Positions 16,927-26,048 of a stretch of 64,000 nucleotides of DNA are shown here, piece by piece (position 1 is the stretch's first letter; every line of letters begins with the position of its first letter). Location of the stretch: contig NZ_CP065511.1 in assembly GCF_022811925.1 (NCBI RefSeq), positions 2,597,501 to 2,661,500 on the forward strand. The letters are read 5' to 3'. A program made the position numbers and the translations under genes. The notes under the pieces are model-generated. The model was not told the origin of the DNA. It did not search any database and saw nothing but the letters and a program-made list of their open reading frames with translations. The DNA is from Cytobacillus oceanisediminis (GTDB lineage Bacteria > Bacillota > Bacilli > Bacillales > Cytobacillaceae).

Positions 16927-18717
16927 CTATTGGTTACCGAATTCTTCTACAAGATCTCTGAATTTCCGAAGTGAGTTTTCAATTGGATATGGGGAAGTCA
17001 GATCCACTCCGGTTTTCTTTAACAGCTCAAGCGGGTAATCGGAACTTCCGCTTTTTAAGAACTCAAGATAGCTATGCAGCGTTTCTTTGTCCCCTTCAAG
17101 AATTTTCGCTGCCAAATGAATGGCAGACGCAAACCCGGTAGCGTACTTATAGACATAAAATGGACGGTAAAAATGAGGGATCCTTGCCCAGCCGAATTTT
17201 ACCTCTTCATCAAAGACTATTTCATCCCCGTTGTATTCGCGGAATAAGCTTTCATAAATTCCGCTGAAAACTTCAGCGTTAAGCGGCTTTCCCTTTTCCG
17301 CTAATTCATGCGTTTTCATCTCAAACTCAGCAAACATGACTTGGGTGAAGAAGGTTCCTTTAAACTGATCAATAAAATGATTAAGGAGATGTCTGCGGAC
17401 TAGATTATCCTTTTCTCTGTTCAGCAAATAATGAATCAACAGCACTTCGTTCACTGTTGAAGCCACTTCCGCTACAAAGATGCTATAACGGGCGGTAATC
17501 TGGGGCTGGTGCTGTGAGCTCAGCTTACTGTGGACACCATGTCCGCATTCATGAGCAAGTGTAAAAAGGCTGTCCAGATCATCACGGTGATTCAGCAGGA
17601 TATAAGGATGAACGCCATAGATGCCCAGGTTATACGCCCCTGACCGCTTCCCTGGAGTTTCCCGCACGTCAATATAGCGCCCTGACTTAAACTCTTTGAG
17701 AATATTAATATAATCCTCTCCAAGAGGCTCCAGTGCTTTACACATCGTATCATAAGCTTCTTCGTAGGATATATCAGGTTTTACTCCCTTTACTAATGGA
17801 ACACTCAAATCATATTGCCTCAGCTCATCAAGGCCTAACTGTTTCTTGCGGACACTGGCATACTGATGCATTGCCCCAATATTTTTTTTAGTCGTCTCAA
17901 TAAGATTTACATATACTTCCTTTGGCACCTTATCTCCAAATAATCCTTTTTCAAGGGCTGAAGGATAATTCCGGATTTTGGCCATGCTCACATTGTTTTT
18001 TATCGCAGCAGAAAGGGTGGATGCAATGGAATTCTTTAGCTGCACATAAGGCTGGTAATAGGCCTTATATGCTTCTTTCCTCTTTTCCCGGTCTTCCTCT
18101 TCCATAATTTTTGCATACATGCCTCGTGTCAGTTCAACCTTTTCGCCATCGTCTTTTGTTACATCGCCAAACTTTATATCAGCATTATTCATCATTCCAA
18201 ATGTATGACTGGGAACTGAAAGTGCTTCGCCAAGGCGGGACAGAATTTCTTCCTTGTCTTTATTAAGGACATGCGCCTTATAGCGGAAAGATTCAAGCAG
18301 GTCTTCCTCAAAGTATTTCAAGCCCTTTTCCTCAGCAATATACCCGTTTAGCGTTTCTTCATCCAGGCTTAAAAGAAAAGGCATAAAAAAAGAAGTGGAT
18401 GAACTGATTTTAACGCTCAATTGCTTTGCCCTGTCCACAAATGCCTGCGAATCAGTGACCCGTGTGTCTTCATCTGTTTTCAGCATCGCATATGCATATA
18501 GCTTATTAAATATGTAAGAAAGTTTTTCTTTTTGCTCGAGATATTGATACAGGGAATAACCATCGTGAATCTGTCCATCAAAGGTCTTCAGCTTATCAGC
18601 TAATTGTTCAATCCTCTGGTAATCTTCCTCCCATTTTTCCAAACTTGAATAAATGTCTTCCAGATTCCATTTTTCATTCAACGGAACATCATTTCTGTTT
18701 TTGAATGTCTTCATCAT
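16927..18717 (-). CDS. pepF: Oligoendopeptidase F (M3 family)
   Basis: A 596-residue cytoplasmic zinc metallopeptidase that cuts short peptides. The M3 zinc site TLAHECGHGVHS (HExxH) and the downstream Glu in the FVAEVASTVNE segment are present, as is the family C-terminal Tyr-rich stretch (HFYRPFYVYKYATGFA). Length equals that of Bacillus PepF/YjbG. Monocistronic with its own terminator. Confidence 0.92.
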   Translation of the reverse strand: MMKTFKNRNDVPLNEKWNLEDIYSSLEKWEEDYQRIEQLADKLKTFDGQIHDGYSLYQYLEQKEKLSYIFNKLYAYAMLKTDEDTRVTDSQAFVDRAKQLSVKISSSTSFFMPFLLSLDEETLNGYIAEEKGLKYFEEDLLESFRYKAHVLNKDKEEILSRLGEALSVPSHTFGMMNNADIKFGDVTKDDGEKVELTRGMYAKIMEEEDREKRKEAYKAYYQPYVQLKNSIASTLSAAIKNNVSMAKIRNYPSALEKGLFGDKVPKEVYVNLIETTKKNIGAMHQYASVRKKQLGLDELRQYDLSVPLVKGVKPDISYEEAYDTMCKALEPLGEDYINILKEFKSGRYIDVRETPGKRSGAYNLGIYGVHPYILLNHRDDLDSLFTLAHECGHGVHSKLSSQHQPQITARYSIFVAEVASTVNEVLLIHYLLNREKDNLVRRHLLNHFIDQFKGTFFTQVMFAEFEMKTHELAEKGKPLNAEVFSGIYESLFREYNGDEIVFDEEVKFGWARIPHFYRPFYVYKYATGFASAIHLAAKILEGDKETLHSYLEFLKSGSSDYPLELLKKTGVDLTSPYPIENSLRKFRDLVEEFGNQ

Positions 18718-18846
18718 ATAGACTCCTTTACCGCAAAACTGTCATTCATTTATTAACTATATTCAAAAGTTATCGGAAAAACCCTTCCCCATTTTTGATT
18801 TTATCACGAACGGCCATTAAAATAATCTTGAAAGGATGTGGACGGA

Positions 18847-19656
18847 TTGGCAATAACTCTGCCTCATATTGAAGACCCAAACAATACGGCCTATTTTCCT
18901 CCAGTGGGGAATTTTGAAACTTTTCAGGACGATGCCCATTATGAAGAAAAAGTCAGGGAATGGGGATTATCAACTACACGGGAAGTTAAGAAGGAATTCT
19001 GGTATAAAGAAAAAACACACCAGCGTCTTGTAACCGTTAAAGGTTATCAGGCATACGGTGAATCTGGTGATTATTATACGATCATAATTGAATTTCAGGA
19101 CGGAAATCTGAGCTGCATACACCCGGCTTATCTTAAAGAGATGCAGTCCCCAAGCTTTGGAAAAGCACTGGCTGCTGATTTTGCGGACACCTCCTCAGCT
19201 CCTTTTGAAAAGGAAGCTCCCAAAAAAGCCAGTGAGAAGTCTGAAGATGTTACTAAGAATCCGCCTGAAAACAGCATTAAGACAAAGCCTTCAGCAAAAA
19301 AAGCCAAGAAGGAAAAAGAGCCTGCATTGGAACTGCCTGCAGAAAAGGTCCATTTTACAGCTAAAGTAAAACAATTTGCCTTGAGCTGGAACCATTTCAA
19401 TGAAGACAATGATGAAGTAATCGTCCTAGAAGATGTTGTTATTCAAGAGGATGAACCGATTGAAGTGGGGCTTGGATGGTGCTCCCACTCAAAAACTCTG
19501 AAGAAATTTGAACTTCAGCCAGGGGAAAGCCTTGAATTTGATGGAAAAATTGTTAAAAAGAAACTGCCTAAAGGGAAAGACTGTGACGAGGAATTTATTG
19601 TAGAAGAAGCAGTGACATATAAGATTAATAATCCTTCAAAAATCAAAAAAAGCTAA
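18847..19656 (+). CDS. Conserved hypothetical protein with Lys-rich linker
   Basis: A 269-residue soluble protein. The first 105 residues form one domain, residues 110-170 are a low-complexity Lys/Glu/Ala/Pro linker, and the last 100 residues form an acidic beta-rich domain containing LGWCSHSKTLKKFELQPGE. TTG at 18847 is favoured: GAAAGGA lies 10 bases ahead, whereas for GTG 18838 it is only 1 base away. No family recognised with confidence; it may be a Bacillus cell-surface or cytosolic accessory protein. Confidence 0.6.
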   Translation: MAITLPHIEDPNNTAYFPPVGNFETFQDDAHYEEKVREWGLSTTREVKKEFWYKEKTHQRLVTVKGYQAYGESGDYYTIIIEFQDGNLSCIHPAYLKEMQSPSFGKALAADFADTSSAPFEKEAPKKASEKSEDVTKNPPENSIKTKPSAKKAKKEKEPALELPAEKVHFTAKVKQFALSWNHFNEDNDEVIVLEDVVIQEDEPIEVGLGWCSHSKTLKKFELQPGESLEFDGKIVKKKLPKGKDCDEEFIVEEAVTYKINNPSKIKKS

Positions 19657-19680
19657 GAGTGGACGCTCTTAGCTTTTTTA
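19649..19680. terminator. Bidirectional terminator
   Basis: AGCTAAGAG/CTCTTAGCT stem with A-run before and T-run after, between convergent genes. Confidence 0.85.
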
Positions 19681-19683
19681 TGA

Positions 19684-20715
19684 TTATAAAAGAATTCTTT
19701 TTTCCCCCTCGATTTCCTGGATTGGGCTGATATTTTGTGTAAATTCAAGGGTTCCTGCATAGCTTCCATTTTCATCCCTTACAGCAAAATAACGGATATA
19801 AACATATTTATCTCTGAATTTTATCCAGAAATCTTCAGAGTCTTTTCGGCCTGCCTTGAAATCCTTCAGCAATTCTTCCACAGCATGGACACTGCGGGGA
19901 GGATGGCAATTCTGCACGGTTCGCCCTATCACGGCTTTGGTTCTGGCAAAGATTCTTTCCTTTCCGTGAGAGAAATAGCGGACTATGTCTTCATGATCAA
20001 TAAATGTGATATCAACAGGCAAGTGATTGAATAATAGCTCCAGCTGTTTCAATGATAAAATGCCAGTTTCCATTTTGATATAGCCTTCTGATATTGCATT
20101 CCCGTCAATCCCTTTGCGTTCGGGCTTCCATTCTCCTTCCGGGCCGGTCAGACAGAAGCCAATCTCGTCGCTCTCACGGGCAATCTTAACCCATTCATCT
20201 TCTGTAAGATTCTTTAAGGCCATGGGGAAAAGGATATTTTCCTCCCTGTAAATCATGGCGCTTATTTCATTGAAAATGAAACGCACGGCATTGGTGACCT
20301 TTTGCTTGTCCCCGTCGTAATGGCTGAGCAGGTTCTTGGCATCCTTGATTCCATCCCTGATAAAGTCATCAATGCTCCACATATTATTTGTTGGACCATA
20401 GATTCCGTACTTCTCCAAGTATGGGAAAAGCAGATTTTCCTTCCGGCTGTAATGCTTATCAAGATCAAGCAGCAGGATGCAGTCTTCTAATAGTTTATAT
20501 GCATTTTCCCCGTTATCCTCCTGGATGAACGCCTCGAGATGGACTTTTACCTTTTCCCTCAAATGCTTATCAATTGCCCTATTCTCCCGGATGAATGTAT
20601 GTATGGGGTGTCCAGGCTGTTCTTCCGGCTTTGGATGAGCAGTTTCGCCTTCATTGTTCTGAACAGGACCGTTGTGATGGTCCTGATGTTCGCGGTTATT
20701 AATCAATTCGCTCAC
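19684..20715 (-). CDS. DUF438 hemerythrin/PAS domain protein
   Basis: A 343-residue cytoplasmic protein: an N-terminal His-rich stretch, a DUF438/HHE helical bundle (about 45-190) with HTFIRENRAID, LDKHYSRKENLLFPYLE and REENILFP metal-binding motifs, and a C-terminal PAS-like domain (about 230-335; DITFIDHEDIVRYF, GRTVQNCHPPRSVHAVEELL). Such proteins bind di-iron and sense oxygen, NO or redox state. GTG at 20715 with AGGAGG ten bases upstream is preferred over the ATG at 20748, which lacks a site. Monocistronic. Confidence 0.8.
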   Translation of the reverse strand: MSELINNREHQDHHNGPVQNNEGETAHPKPEEQPGHPIHTFIRENRAIDKHLREKVKVHLEAFIQEDNGENAYKLLEDCILLLDLDKHYSRKENLLFPYLEKYGIYGPTNNMWSIDDFIRDGIKDAKNLLSHYDGDKQKVTNAVRFIFNEISAMIYREENILFPMALKNLTEDEWVKIARESDEIGFCLTGPEGEWKPERKGIDGNAISEGYIKMETGILSLKQLELLFNHLPVDITFIDHEDIVRYFSHGKERIFARTKAVIGRTVQNCHPPRSVHAVEELLKDFKAGRKDSEDFWIKFRDKYVYIRYFAVRDENGSYAGTLEFTQNISPIQEIEGEKRILL

Positions 20716-20914
20716 TGTACTTTTCCTCCTATAGCAATTCTTTTTCAAGGCCGTTTATATTGCTTATAAGGAATGTACCATAGGGGAAAAGTTTGGGATG
20801 TGATGAGAATCATATTTTTATTGAAAGTTTATTGTATTATTCCAGAATGGAATGTAAGCAATAAATTACCACCCCCTCCTTGTTCTCTTTTTTGATACAC
20901 TTTGAAAGGATTGA

Positions 20915-22099
20915 ATGATGGAGGTTTACAATTTAGTGAAAAGAATATACCAAATGCTGATAATAATTGTTCTTATTTTTTCCAGCGGATTTGCTGCAGG
21001 CATTTACTATACAAACAACACGGATCAGCTCCAGCCTTTAAAACAGCCTGTGCCGGTTTCACAATCCAGCAAACTTCCGGTCAAAAAAGGTATCCCGGAG
21101 CTTTCAGAGATTCCCGAAAAAGTGCTGATGGGGTATGTCCAGGATTACCGTGATCCAAATTCGATTGACTATTCAAATCTGTCTCATATCTTATTTTCTT
21201 TCGCTCATCCTGAGAAGGACGGAAGCATTTCTTTAAATGGTGATTCAGCGCTGGAAAATCTGCGAAGTGTGGTAAGAAATGCACACGAGCAAGATGTAAA
21301 GGCCTTACTTGCTGTAGGCGGATGGTTTCATATCAATGGCGGGGAATCTTATGATTATTTTAAACAAGCCATAGCTGATGACTCCTCGAGAGATAGGCTG
21401 GTAAAAGAACTGGCGGGGCTGGCCCAAAACGAAAACCTTGATGGCATTGATATTGATTTTGAGCATCCGCGTTCCAAAGAGGATGCAAAATACCTGGCTG
21501 TCTTTATCAATAAACTTAGCGAAGTACTTCATTCAAACGGCAAAGTGCTGTCTGTTGCGGTCCATGCAAAAATTCATAGTGTAACTGGGACAGAGACGGG
21601 CTATGTTGTTTATGAGCCTGCAATGTTCCAGAAGGTTGATTATGTAAATATTATGGCTTATGATGGCCAGTGGGATGGCGGATACAATGCCGCTAATCTT
21701 TCTCCGTACTCCTTTACAGAGAATATCGCAAACTATTGGGGACAACTATTTGATTCACAGGGTATTCCAAAAGATAAGCTGGTTCTGGGGGTTCCGCTTT
21801 ATGCTCAGCCGGAAGATCCTGCCATTAAGCCTGTATCATATAATGCAGTCATAAATGATAATCCTGAAAACGCAGCTAAAGATAGGATCAGCCTTAATGG
21901 CACCGACTACTACTATAATGGTGCCAATACGATGAAAAAGAAAACTGCCCTGGCTCTAAATTACGGATTCGGCGGAATGATGATCTGGGAAGTTGGCCAT
22001 GACGCCAAAGGGCGATACAGCCTTACTGGAATGATTGCTGAAGTGCTCCAAAATACAGAAGAACCCGTGAAGTATTATTCCTTGAAAAATGCAAAATGA
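20915..22099 (+). CDS. Glycoside hydrolase family 18 protein, exported
   Basis: A 394-residue protein with an N-terminal signal/anchor (about residues 8-28), a short linker and a GH18 TIM barrel. The catalytic motif LDGIDIDFE carries the full D-x-D-x-E set. GWFHING and MAYDGQWDGG line the substrate groove. It likely cuts beta-1,4-GlcNAc polymers such as chitin or peptidoglycan-related glycans outside the cell. Possible starts are ATG 20915, ATG 20918 and GTG at 20935 with GGAGG about 11 bases before; the choice does not alter the signal peptide. Confidence 0.8.
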   Translation: MMEVYNLVKRIYQMLIIIVLIFSSGFAAGIYYTNNTDQLQPLKQPVPVSQSSKLPVKKGIPELSEIPEKVLMGYVQDYRDPNSIDYSNLSHILFSFAHPEKDGSISLNGDSALENLRSVVRNAHEQDVKALLAVGGWFHINGGESYDYFKQAIADDSSRDRLVKELAGLAQNENLDGIDIDFEHPRSKEDAKYLAVFINKLSEVLHSNGKVLSVAVHAKIHSVTGTETGYVVYEPAMFQKVDYVNIMAYDGQWDGGYNAANLSPYSFTENIANYWGQLFDSQGIPKDKLVLGVPLYAQPEDPAIKPVSYNAVINDNPENAAKDRISLNGTDYYYNGANTMKKKTALALNYGFGGMMIWEVGHDAKGRYSLTGMIAEVLQNTEEPVKYYSLKNAK

Positions 22100-22100
22100 G

Positions 22101-22134
22101 AAAAAGAGCATGGGTAGCACCCTTGCTCTTTTTT
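22101..22134. terminator. Bidirectional terminator
   Basis: AAAGAGCA..TGCTCTTT stem between the convergent GH18 and patatin genes. Confidence 0.75.
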
Positions 22135-22145
22135 ACGGATTCAAA

Positions 22146-23057
22146 TCACAATAGTAAAAACTTTTTAATTTCCTCCCGCCGATCCTGATAGACCTTCTCC
22201 CCGAGCATAATCAAATCCTCCACAAACTTTATTTCATCAAATGGCATTTCTTCCCCCAGCTCTTCATTTATGCGCAAGTAATTTTCTCCGAGGAGATGCT
22301 TGCAATGGTAGGTAACAGATTCGGAAGATAAATGAAGGGCCAGGTCCAAAAGCTTCGGGGTAACTTTCATGGACGGCAGCTGGAAAGGCAGCCAATGCTT
22401 TACACCCCAGTATTTATTATGATCAATCGTAAAGTCAATTTTTTGAAGACCCGTTCCAAGGGAAAGGATTTTTATATTTTGCAGTTCCTCCCTGAAGTGA
22501 TGCATAGCCTCCGTAATGCAAACGAGTGAGGGATTATTCGCCCAAAGCCCTCCGTCTATCGATAAATAACTGTTGCTGATGTTGTTCGGAGGGAAATAAA
22601 CAGGTGCTGAACAGGAGGAAAGGACTGCGTCCCAAAGCTTCATTGATAAACTTTCATTTTCAGTACTGCCGTAATTGGAACGGTGGATAAATGGCTTGCC
22701 ATGGGTCACATCGACTGCTGGAATTAAAAGCGGCTTTTTGATATCGGAAAGCTCAGTTTCGCCAAAAGCTTTTCGGATAAAACGCCGCAGGTACTTATCA
22801 CTGTATACACTTTTAAAGAGACCAACCTTTGCCTGTTTTACAAAAATCTTTTTCCCGAATGATTCGTATCCTTTTAAGACCTCGCTCATATCTCTCTTCA
22901 GGATCAGTGAAGAGGCAATTATCGATCCGGTGCTTGTGCCTGCAATCATATCAAAATAGTCGCCTGCTTGCAGATTCAGTTCCTCTTCGAGAGCTTTTAA
23001 AATACTGACGGCAAAAACACCTCGTATTCCACCGCCATCGATGCATAATATTTTCAT
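22146..23057 (-). CDS. Patatin-like phospholipase
   Basis: A 303-residue patatin-domain lipid hydrolase. The oxyanion loop DGGGIRG (residues 7-13), nucleophile motif GTSTG, and catalytic Asp motif DGGLWANNP are intact, giving a Ser-Asp dyad. Length and sequence resemble the soluble CapV-like class found in CBASS defence, but there is no cyclic-nucleotide synthase beside it, so a lipid turnover role is equally possible. GGTGAT lies ahead of ATG. Monocistronic. Confidence 0.8.
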   Translation of the reverse strand: MKILCIDGGGIRGVFAVSILKALEEELNLQAGDYFDMIAGTSTGSIIASSLILKRDMSEVLKGYESFGKKIFVKQAKVGLFKSVYSDKYLRRFIRKAFGETELSDIKKPLLIPAVDVTHGKPFIHRSNYGSTENESLSMKLWDAVLSSCSAPVYFPPNNISNSYLSIDGGLWANNPSLVCITEAMHHFREELQNIKILSLGTGLQKIDFTIDHNKYWGVKHWLPFQLPSMKVTPKLLDLALHLSSESVTYHCKHLLGENYLRINEELGEEMPFDEIKFVEDLIMLGEKVYQDRREEIKKFLLL

Positions 23058-23156
23058 TGGATCACCTGCTGTTTCAGTCCTTTTGTAAGATTTGCCCCTT
23101 TAATATTTGAGAAATTAGGTTCTCTGAAGAATGGAAGCTTAAGCATTTTCCTATGT

Positions 23157-23187
23157 AAAAAAAAGAGAAGGAATCATTCCTTCTCTT
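23157..23187 (-). terminator. Terminator of DUF1292 gene
   Basis: AGAGAAGGA/TCCTTCTCT stem with T-run on the minus strand directly after the stop codon. Confidence 0.8.
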
Positions 23188-23454
23188 CTATTCCTCGTTT
23201 ATCATTTCCTCAAATACGGCTGAGACTTTGTTAAATTCTTCGTCGCTTTCAATGGGTATAAAGTCGCCGTCTTCATCCAGTTTTAAGAAGAACACGTCGA
23301 TATCTTCTTCTGTGTCTTCCTCAAGATCTTCTACGAAGCTGACAGCAGCATATTGATTGCCATCAACCTCTGCAGACGCGAGGACCTCCACTTCCATTTC
23401 CTGATCATTTTCATCACTGATTGTAAAAACTTCTCCAACTTCTATCTTGTCCAT
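23188..23454 (-). CDS. DUF1292 protein (YrzB-like)
   Basis: An 88-residue, highly acidic protein with the DUF1292 pattern: a beta-rich EVFTISDENDQEMEVEVL start, then an EEDIDVFFLKL...FIPIESDEEF core. Members are common small Firmicute proteins of unknown function. GAGAGGAG precedes ATG. Monocistronic with its own terminator. Confidence 0.8.
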   Translation of the reverse strand: MDKIEVGEVFTISDENDQEMEVEVLASAEVDGNQYAAVSFVEDLEEDTEEDIDVFFLKLDEDGDFIPIESDEEFNKVSAVFEEMINEE

Positions 23455-23524
23455 TTTTTATCTCCTCTCCATAGTAGGTTCTTTCTATGTTTTCCCGTTT
23501 TAGCAGATTTTCATGCCTAAAATA

Positions 23525-23556
23525 GAAAAAGGATCGGCTTTATGATGCCGATCCTT
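23525..23556 (-). terminator. ilvE terminator
   Basis: AGGATCGGC/GCCGATCCT stem followed by T-rich sequence on the minus strand. Confidence 0.8.
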
Positions 23557-23570
23557 GCCCGCATTAAGGA

Positions 23571-24668
23571 TTACTTAATACCTGCTGCCTCTTTCTTTTC
23601 CACTTTTACACTCCATCCAAACGGGTCTGCCGCTGTTCCTTTTTGGATGCCTGTCAAAGTATCATAGATTTTCTTAGATAATTCCCCGGTAATGCCTCCG
23701 CTGATTTCAATTTTCTTATTGTCCCAGAAAAATTCGCCAATTGGAGAGATAACTGCAGCGGTGCCTGTTCCAAATGCTTCTTCAAGCTGGCCATCCGCAT
23801 GTGCCTGGTAGATTTCTTCAATGGAGATTCTGCGCTCTGACACTGGAATATTCCAGTATTTCAGTAACTCGAGTACAGAGTTTCTGGTGATTCCTTCTAA
23901 GATGCTTCCATTAAGCTCAGGTGTTACAACTTCACCGTTAATTTTGAAGAAAATGTTCATGCTTCCCACTTCTTCAATATATTTATTTTCTTTTCCGTCA
24001 AGCCATAGAACCTGCGAATATCCTGTTAAGCTGGCAAGCTCCTGTGCTTTCAGACTCGCTGCATAGTTTCCTCCGGTTTTAGCGGTGCCTGTTCCCCCTT
24101 TTACTGCACGGACATATTCGTTTTGAACAGCAATTTTAACAGGGTTGATGCCTTCCTTATAGTAGGCGCCAACTGGAGAAAGGATAATGATGAATTTGTA
24201 TCTCTTTGATGGGGCCACTCCAAGGTATGGCTCAGTTGAAATGACAAATGGGCGGATGTACAGTGAAGTGCCTTCAACATTGGGAATCCAGTCACGATCG
24301 AGTGATATTAATTCTTTTAAGGCATAAAGAGCAAGCTCTTCATCAATTTCAGGAATGCATAATCTGGAGTTGGATTTATTCAATCTCTCCATATTCTTTT
24401 CTGGCCTGAACAGCAATACCTCATTTTCGATTGTAAGATATGCTTTCAATCCTTCGAAGACACTTTGCCCATAATGGAAAATCATTGCAGCGGGATCAAG
24501 CGAAAGCGGCTGGTAAGGTACAATTCTTGGATCATGCCATCCCCGGCCGGCAGTATAATCCATTTCAAACATATGATCGGTAAAATTTTTGCCAAACTCC
24601 AGGTTATCAAATGCAGGTTTTTGTTTTTTCTCAGGTGTGCGATTGATTTCAATTTTAAATTCAGTCAT
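23571..24668 (-). CDS. ilvE: Branched-chain-amino-acid aminotransferase
   Basis: A 365-residue fold-type IV PLP aminotransferase that interconverts Leu, Ile and Val with their keto acids. Family motifs FEGLKAY, the PLP-Lys region VKGGTGTAKTGGNYAAS, EVGSMNIFF and EAFGTGTAAVISPIG are present. ATG 24668 has GGGAG eight bases ahead; TTG 24674 is too close. A leader of about 250 bases with strong secondary structure and an internal terminator-like hairpin precedes it, suggesting attenuation. Confidence 0.93.
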   Translation of the reverse strand: MTEFKIEINRTPEKKQKPAFDNLEFGKNFTDHMFEMDYTAGRGWHDPRIVPYQPLSLDPAAMIFHYGQSVFEGLKAYLTIENEVLLFRPEKNMERLNKSNSRLCIPEIDEELALYALKELISLDRDWIPNVEGTSLYIRPFVISTEPYLGVAPSKRYKFIIILSPVGAYYKEGINPVKIAVQNEYVRAVKGGTGTAKTGGNYAASLKAQELASLTGYSQVLWLDGKENKYIEEVGSMNIFFKINGEVVTPELNGSILEGITRNSVLELLKYWNIPVSERRISIEEIYQAHADGQLEEAFGTGTAAVISPIGEFFWDNKKIEISGGITGELSKKIYDTLTGIQKGTAADPFGWSVKVEKKEAAGIK

Positions 24669-24674
24669 TGTCAA

Positions 24675-24935
24675 AACTCCCTATCTGTAGATGATTTAAA
24701 AACCTCATGCCTGCTTTTCCTGCTGCTCTTAATAGAGGATAAATAAAAACGCCCAGTCATCCTCCGAGCGTGGACGAAAGGGCTTGCTTCCCGGCAACAA
24801 CCAATATGGATGTTCAACAGCTGCTTATAGTCATTGTAATAAGACTCGTATGCTGTTTTTGAAAAGGTTGCCTTTCGCTCTTTTCTACTTCAAGGCAGTA
24901 GTGCAGTTATCTGTTAAAGTTTTTATAAGTTTTTC
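24675..24935 (-). promoter_or_regulatory. Structured 5' leader of ilvE, probable attenuator
   Basis: From a start near 24935 the leader folds into nested helices: CGAAAGG with CCTTTCG (24871-24877 and 24775-24781), CAACC with GGTTG, and AACAGC with GCTGTT. A terminator-like hairpin (arms 24749-24754 and 24766-24771) followed by TTTTTATTT ends it; its distal arm can instead pair with GAGCG at 24876-24880. The T-box core AGGGTGGNACC and S-box core are absent. Ligand unknown. Confidence 0.55.
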
Positions 24936-24939
24936 TAAT

Positions 24940-24968
24940 ATTATGATATTCTCCTATTTAATTGTCAA
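24940..24968 (-). promoter_or_regulatory. ilvE leader promoter
   Basis: TTGACA (24963-24968) and CATAAT (24940-24945) on the minus strand with 17-base spacing; sigma-A type. Confidence 0.65.
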
Positions 24969-25096
24969 TATGAATTAACAATAAATTTAGAATTAATTCG
25001 AATTACTGAAAATTCTATTTGCAAAAGAAATGGCAATTAAGATGAAAAATCATGAATTTAAATCTATAATCAATATATAAATACATAAGGAGATTT

Positions 25097-25408
25097 ATGA
25101 TGATGAACAGCAAAGAGCTTGAAGAAAGAATTATTCAAAACTATCAGGGCGAAGAAAAAATGATGATTCTCGTTTTTGCCCAGTGGTGCATTAATCACAA
25201 TTTAGATCCTGAGGAAATCTATTTAAAGGCATATCCTGATCAAAGCAAAAATATTTCACTGCAGGAGGCGCTGGAGCTGACAGTTCCAAAAGAAGAAGCG
25301 GGCGATGTGCCTGATGAGACATTGCTTGGTGTTCTATCAATGTTCGGAAATGATGATTTGGCCTTCGTCGTTATGGAAGAATTAAAGAAAATGAAAAAGG
25401 ACAGCTAA
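25097..25408 (+). CDS. Conserved hypothetical protein (103 aa)
   Basis: A 103-residue mostly helical acidic protein with three consecutive ATG codons at the start and AAGGAG ahead. It contains a FAQWCINHNLDPEE segment and ends Lys-rich. No family recognised; convergent with desR. Confidence 0.55.
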   Translation: MMMNSKELEERIIQNYQGEEKMMILVFAQWCINHNLDPEEIYLKAYPDQSKNISLQEALELTVPKEEAGDVPDETLLGVLSMFGNDDLAFVVMEELKKMKKDS

Positions 25409-25448
25409 GCCTGGATTTGGCTGCTGCCCTTTTTTGCTAGAAACACTT

Positions 25449-26048
25449 TTATTTAAACCAGCCCTTCTCCTTGGACTGGGTAATAGCTTCAATTCTGTTC
25501 GTAACTTCCAGCTTGTCAAGGATAGCAGATATATAGTTACGGACGGTTCCTGTTTTAATGCTGAGCTGGTCGGCAATTTCCCTGGTGTTCTTGCCGTCAG
25601 CAATCAGCTCAAGCACCTCTTTTTCACGGTCGGTCAGCGGGTTTTCTTCCCCATATACATCATCCATTAATTCAGGTGCATAGATGCGCTTTCCTTCCAC
25701 GACGTTTCTGATTGAGCTGGCGAGCTCTTCACTTGGGCTGTCTTTTAATAAGTATCCCCTTACACCGGCCTTAAGGGCACGCTGAAAATATCCTGACCTT
25801 GCAAAGGTTGTCAGAATAATAACTTTGCATCCCATGCCTTTCAATTCTTCCGCCGCTTCCAAGCCGCTTTTTTCCGGCATTTCAATATCCATAATGCATA
25901 CATCCGGTTTAAGGGTTTTGACAAGAGATATGGCTTCCTTCCCATTCGATGCTTTGCCAATGACCTCCATATCGTCTTCAAGATTTAACAGGGATCCTAA
26001 AGCACCAAGCACCATCCGCTGGTCTTCAGCTATGACGATTTTAATCAT
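25449..26048 (-). CDS. desR: Response regulator DesR
   Basis: A 199-residue NarL/LuxR-type response regulator. The receiver domain has the acidic pocket ED at residues 8-9, phospho-acceptor Asp in VCIMDIEMPEKSG and the conserved Thr and Lys; the C-terminal LuxR helix-turn-helix reads LTDREKEVLELIADG. Located after desK, whose stop codon it overlaps by four bases, and after des; this order is that of the B. subtilis cold-sensing des-desK-desR operon, where DesR-P activates des. Confidence 0.9.
   Translation of the reverse strand: MIKIVIAEDQRMVLGALGSLLNLEDDMEVIGKASNGKEAISLVKTLKPDVCIMDIEMPEKSGLEAAEELKGMGCKVIILTTFARSGYFQRALKAGVRGYLLKDSPSEELASSIRNVVEGKRIYAPELMDDVYGEENPLTDREKEVLELIADGKNTREIADQLSIKTGTVRNYISAILDKLEVTNRIEAITQSKEKGWFK

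Noticed and set aside
22146..23057. Patatin gene as CBASS effector CapV
   Set aside because: No CD-NTase, ubiquitin-like or TRIP13-like genes on either side; neighbours are GH18 and a DUF1292 gene.
24675..24935. T-box or SAM riboswitch before ilvE
   Set aside because: The AGGGTGGNACCGCG T-box core and the S-box conserved blocks are absent on the minus strand.
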